The notes under the pieces were generated by a model that was not told the DNA's origin, searched no databases, and saw only the letters and a list, made by a program, of their open reading frames with translations. A stretch of DNA of 64,000 nucleotides, from the NCBI GenBank assembly GCA_902616675.1, contig CACMTV010000001.1, positions 124,001 to 188,000 on the forward strand, given 5' to 3'. Below are positions 60,974 through 64,000 of this stretch, piece by piece. This DNA is from an uncultured Pelagibacteraceae bacterium. GTDB lineage: Bacteria; Pseudomonadota; Alphaproteobacteria; Pelagibacterales; Pelagibacteraceae. The first letter of the stretch is position 1. Each line of letters starts with the position of its first letter. A program made the position numbers and the translations under genes.

Positions 60974-62284
60974 ATGCTTGAAAAATATTTTGAATACAAA
61001 AAACACAAAACAAATTTTAGAACAGAGGTAATAGCTGGTGTAACTACGTTTCTTACAATGGCTTATATAATGTTCTTAAATCCTTTTATTTTATCTGGGG
61101 AATTTGCAGGACCCGAAAAAGGATTTTTTGATTTTGGTGCTGTTTTTACTGCAACGATAATAGCTACCGCCATAGCTTGTTTTATAATGGCTTTTTACGG
61201 AAAAACTTGGCCAATTGGTTTAGCTCCTGGAATGGGAATAAACGCCTTTGTTGCTTTTGGGGTTGTGGCTGGAATGGGTTACACACCTCAAGAAGCTTTA
61301 GGTGCGGTATTAGTTGCTGGAGTACTGTTCTTATTAATTTCTTTAACTCCAATAAGAGCTTGGTTAATCAATTCTATCCCAAAAAGTTTGAAGTTAGGAA
61401 TTGGAGCTGGGATAGGTGGTTTTCTTGCAATCATAGGACTGGAAATTATGGGAGTAGTAGGAGATCACCCTGTAACCTTAGTAACTCTGGGAGACATTAA
61501 AAATCCATTAGTGCTTCTTGGATGTTTGGCATTTGTTTCTATGGTCGTAATGGAAAAAATGAAAATACGTGGAAATATAATAATTGGAATACTAATCTTC
61601 AGTGTTATCGCGTGGGTGACTGGTCTTGCTAAATTTAATGGAGTGGTGAGTACTCCTCCACCAATGACTTACCTTTTTGCATTTGATTTAGGGGCTGCTT
61701 TTACTGCAGGAATGTCAACAGTGATATTTACTTTATTATTTATTGACTTCTTTGATACTGCTGGAACTTTAACTTCTGTTGCAAATGTTGCTGGTAAAGT
61801 CGGTAAAGATGGAAAAGTGCAAGATATAAATAAAGCGATGCTTTCTGATAGCGTTGGTACTGTTGCGGGAGCGTTTATGGGAACAACTACTGTCACAAGT
61901 TATGTTGAGTCTGGTGCTGGTGTAAAAGCTGGTGGAAGAACAGGAATGACATCACTTGTTATAGGAGTGCTATTTTTAGCTTGTTTGTTCTTTTCTCCTT
62001 TAGCTACCTCATTACCTAAAGAAATAGATGGGGCAGCTTTACTATACGTCGCTGTATTATTTGTTAGAAACTTGACAGATATAGAGTGGAACGATATTGC
62101 TGAGTCAGCACCAGCTGTAGTTGCTTTTATTGCAATGCCTTTAACTTATTCTATTAGTCACGGAATTGCTTTAAGTTTTATCGCATATGCATTAATTAAA
62201 ATTTTTACAGGAAAATTTAATACTACTTCACCAGCTATTTGGTTGATAGCCGCGTTAAGTGTTGCAAGTTTTGCTGTAGCTTAA
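60974..62284 (+). CDS. NCS2/AzgA-type purine permease
   Basis: A 436-residue transporter with about 13 membrane segments, of the adenine/guanine/hypoxanthine branch. Signature parts are FRTEVIAGVTTFLTMAYIMFLNP, GLAPGMGINAFVAFG, FIDFFDTAGTLTSVA and the SYVESGAGVKAGGRTG loop. It imports purine bases with protons. The convergent phosphoribosyltransferase would convert imported bases to nucleotides. A good ribosome site (ATAGGAGG) precedes the ATG. Confidence 0.92.
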   Translation: MLEKYFEYKKHKTNFRTEVIAGVTTFLTMAYIMFLNPFILSGEFAGPEKGFFDFGAVFTATIIATAIACFIMAFYGKTWPIGLAPGMGINAFVAFGVVAGMGYTPQEALGAVLVAGVLFLLISLTPIRAWLINSIPKSLKLGIGAGIGGFLAIIGLEIMGVVGDHPVTLVTLGDIKNPLVLLGCLAFVSMVVMEKMKIRGNIIIGILIFSVIAWVTGLAKFNGVVSTPPPMTYLFAFDLGAAFTAGMSTVIFTLLFIDFFDTAGTLTSVANVAGKVGKDGKVQDINKAMLSDSVGTVAGAFMGTTTVTSYVESGAGVKAGGRTGMTSLVIGVLFLACLFFSPLATSLPKEIDGAALLYVAVLFVRNLTDIEWNDIAESAPAVVAFIAMPLTYSISHGIALSFIAYALIKIFTGKFNTTSPAIWLIAALSVASFAVA

Positions 62285-62290
62285 ATAATT

Positions 62291-62316
62291 AAAGGGCCAG
62301 GAAACTGGCCCTTTTT
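62291..62316. terminator. Bidirectional terminator between permease and phosphoribosyltransferase
   Basis: A perfect 10-bp stem, AAAGGGCCAG with CTGGCCCTTT, around GAAA and followed by TT; on the other strand the A-rich flank supplies a U-run. It separates two converging genes and probably serves both. Confidence 0.85.
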
Positions 62317-62836
62317 AATGCTGGTTTTTTTTTAAATCCTCAATTCTTATTTCTTCGTATTTTTCGAATGGCTGAACTATCCAAGGATTATCTTTGAGTT
62401 TTTGAGCACAAAAATCTGGATCAAAAGTTGAATCTGCTTTTTTCCAAAGAACTGCAGTTTTAATTGATTTAATTTTGCCTTTTAAAGGTGGGTATTTTTT
62501 TAACCAATCAATACTTTTATTTAAAGTAACACCGGTATCAGATAAATCGTCACATAATAAAATATTACCGCTCATTTCTTGTACTGTAGAGCTTAGTTCT
62601 CTTGAAAAAATTAATTCTCCTTGTTGATCTTCAATATTTTCACCTGAGTAAGACTCAACTGCCAAATATGCGCATTTGAGTTTAAAAACTCTGCTTAGAA
62701 CATCAATTATTGGGGCTCCGCCCCTCATTATTCCTATTAATAAATTAGGTTTAAAACCGCTATCATGAATCTGTATTGCAAGCTTCTCGACTATTTGATT
62801 ATATTCTTTCCAGTCTATGATTAATTTCTTAGCCAT
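62315..62836 (-). CDS. Purine-type phosphoribosyltransferase (Gpt-like)
   Basis: A 173-residue type I phosphoribosyltransferase. The PRPP loop ILLCDDLSDTGVTL (about residues 92-105) and the pyrophosphate loop IGIMRGGAPI are present. Sequence style and length fit xanthine/guanine/hypoxanthine phosphoribosyltransferases. Its convergence on a purine permease supports purine salvage; the base preference is unknown. Confidence 0.87.
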   Translation of the reverse strand: MAKKLIIDWKEYNQIVEKLAIQIHDSGFKPNLLIGIMRGGAPIIDVLSRVFKLKCAYLAVESYSGENIEDQQGELIFSRELSSTVQEMSGNILLCDDLSDTGVTLNKSIDWLKKYPPLKGKIKSIKTAVLWKKADSTFDPDFCAQKLKDNPWIVQPFEKYEEIRIEDLKKNQH

Positions 62837-62869
62837 AGAAAAAATTAATTTATTTTAAAGGAGTTGTAA

Positions 62870-63157
62870 ATGAAAGGATATGTAGTTTGTGTTTATAAAA
62901 GCATAGGTAATGAGCAAAAACTTAGAGAATATGCTCTTAGAGCTAAAGCAGCAGTTGAAAAATTCAAAGGAAGGTTTTTGATAAGAGGAGGAAAATCAAT
63001 TAGTAATGAAGGTGAAAAATCACCTAGGACCGTTGTGATTGAATTTCCATCTTATGAAGAGGCGAATTCTTTCTATAAATCAAAAGAATATCAAGATGCT
63101 CATGAGATTTTAAAAGGATATGTTGAACGTCAATTTCAAATAGTAGAGGGAACTTAA
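62870..63157 (+). CDS. DUF1330 family protein
   Basis: A 95-residue dimeric ferredoxin-like fold protein: YALRAKAAVEKFKGRFLIRGGK and the FPSYEEANSFYKSKEYQ segment are typical of DUF1330. Function is unknown across the family. AAAGGAGT precedes the ATG by 7 bp. It stands between the phosphoribosyltransferase (divergent) and the AlkA-like gene (stops overlap by 4 bp). Confidence 0.85.
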   Translation: MKGYVVCVYKSIGNEQKLREYALRAKAAVEKFKGRFLIRGGKSISNEGEKSPRTVVIEFPSYEEANSFYKSKEYQDAHEILKGYVERQFQIVEGT

Positions 63158-63780
63158 TATTGAATAGGTTCATCATCAATTGATCTCCAAAGGTACCATG
63201 TAGCGACTGAGCAGTATGGTGTAAATCTTTTATAAAGTTTTTTAAGAAATATTTTTGGAGGAAAATATTTTTTTTTATAATTTTTTGATATTGCTCTCAA
63301 AAGACCAATATCTTGCAATGGCCAAATATTTGATCTGTTGAATGTGAATAGCAGTATCATTTCTGCAGACCATCTGCCTATTTGTCTCAAATTTGATAAA
63401 TATATAATAGCTTCATCATCACTCATGTTTTTTATTAAATCCGGATTAAATTCTTTGCTAAGAGTTTTTTTAGCTAATTCTTTTATTCCTTTGACTTTTT
63501 GTCTGCTTAACCCACAACTTTTTAGACTTGATGCAGACAATTTATTTACAATTTTTGGATTTATTTTTCTTTTGCATATTTTTTCAAATTTTAAAAAAAC
63601 CGAATTAGCTGCGGCTACGCTTATTTGTTGTCCAATTATACTTTTACATAAAGAGAAAAATACATCTTTCCGTGTTGTTAGTGATCCGTCTTTATAATTT
63701 GAAATTAATTTAGCTATAACTTTATCTTTTTTAGATAAAAACCTTTTAGCTTTACTCCAATACCTTGGTGGTTTACTCAT
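63154..63780 (-). CDS. AlkA-like DNA-3-methyladenine glycosylase (HhH-GPD)
   Basis: A 208-residue base-excision glycosylase lacking the N-terminal domain of E. coli AlkA. The helix-hairpin-helix and Gly/Pro loop are in YLSNLRQIGRWSAEMILLFT (about residues 129-148), and the catalytic aspartate in IWPLQDIGLLRAIS. SIIGQQIS is the conserved early motif. It removes alkylated purines. It overlaps the EamA gene by 3 bp. Confidence 0.9.
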   Translation of the reverse strand: MSKPPRYWSKAKRFLSKKDKVIAKLISNYKDGSLTTRKDVFFSLCKSIIGQQISVAAANSVFLKFEKICKRKINPKIVNKLSASSLKSCGLSRQKVKGIKELAKKTLSKEFNPDLIKNMSDDEAIIYLSNLRQIGRWSAEMILLFTFNRSNIWPLQDIGLLRAISKNYKKKYFPPKIFLKKLYKRFTPYCSVATWYLWRSIDDEPIQY

Positions 63781-64000
63781 GGTCTAGGATTAATAATTTG
63801 CTTTTTAAGTTTATTTTCCCTCATAAAAATTATTAGAGAACTAATTATTACTAATAGTGCACCAAAAAGTGTTAATAATTTGGGTATTTCACTCCAAATT
63901 AAGAAGCCAAAGACTATTGCAAAAACTAAACTTAAATATTTTATTGGGGTTACTAATGATGCTTCTGCTAATCTGTAACTTTGAGTTAGTAATAAATTTG
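63777..64000 (-). CDS. EamA/DMT-family transporter, partial
   Basis: The C-terminal 73 residues of a leftward gene that enters from beyond 64000. The segment SYRLAEASLVTPIKYLSLVF, then FGFLIWSEIP and GALLVIISSLIIF, matches the last helices of EamA-type drug/metabolite transporters. A basic tail ends at PRP. The N-terminus is outside the window and the substrate is unknown. Confidence 0.8.
   Translation of the reverse strand, partial: NLLLTQSYRLAEASLVTPIKYLSLVFAIVFGFLIWSEIPKLLTLFGALLVIISSLIIFMRENKLKKQIINPRP

Noticed and set aside
1-64000. Mobile elements, CRISPR arrays, prophage genes, tRNA or rRNA genes
   Set aside because: No transposase, integrase, repeat-spacer pattern or tRNA cloverleaf was seen; the longest non-coding gaps are about 160 bp and are accounted for above.

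Overview
The window reads as a chromosomal segment of a streamlined marine alphaproteobacterium of the SAR11 / Pelagibacterales type. This is inferred from the very AT-rich composition (about 30% GC by eye), almost no intergenic space (no gap over about 160 bp), an alphaproteobacterial GcrA regulator, a tandem glycine riboswitch directly in front of malate synthase (a published SAR11 hallmark), and the gene order aroA-cmk-rpsA-ihfB-pyrF-trpF-trpB-trpA-accD-folC-trxA. No mobile element, CRISPR array, tRNA or rRNA was seen. The only structural RNA is the small SRP RNA.

Layout. 1-8.4 kb: cold-shock protein, accA, riboswitch plus glcB, recR-ybaB-dnaX, SRP RNA, pheA-kdsB. 8.4-14 kb: membrane cytochrome c, argD-argF with an orphan ABC-2 permease, gcrA, and a small arsenate-detoxification operon (arsC plus an aquaporin-type channel). 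14-29 kb: a phosphate island with ppx, ppk, sixA, phoB, phoU, pstB, pstA, pstC, pstS, an unknown secreted protein, phoR, a glycosyltransferase and PlcP-type phospholipase pair for replacing phospholipids with glycolipids, and a divergent diacylglycerol-kinase-family gene. Two matching arrays of 11-bp Pho-box units lie before pstS and before plcP, and an intrinsic terminator sits between pstS and pstC. 29-35 kb: small Lys-rich protein, an SMR-like protein, an NDUFA9-like protein, rnd, and the envelope genes kdsD-lptC-lptB. 33.5-43 kb: the aroA to folC biosynthetic and ribosomal block. 43-64 kb: thioredoxin, exonuclease I, RmuC, several small membrane proteins, SRAP, a TauD-like dioxygenase, purK-purE, YbgC, an MBL-fold hydrolase, a Lys-rich coiled-coil protein, a CFA-type methyltransferase, a DapA-like aldolase, GT9, a DnaJ-like protein, oligopeptidase B, Hsp20 with a heat-shock-type promoter, a purine permease with a structured leader, a phosphoribosyltransferase, an AlkA-like glycosylase and a partial EamA transporter.

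The most unusual signal is in trpF-trpB-trpA-accD-folC (38.2-43.0 kb). The five frames are open and in normal synteny, but each protein departs from its family at positions that are nearly invariant: TrpB PLP-site and tunnel residues, the TrpA/TrpB contact pair, the AccD GGARMQEG loop and zinc ribbon, and the FolC GLGGRxDATN and EKAGI motifs. Flanking aroA, rpsA, ihfB, pyrF and trxA look canonical. Either the block is under altered selection or it is a repurposed version of the usual operon. The phosphate island is the second highlight because its cis-elements tie phosphate uptake and lipid remodelling together within the sequence itself.
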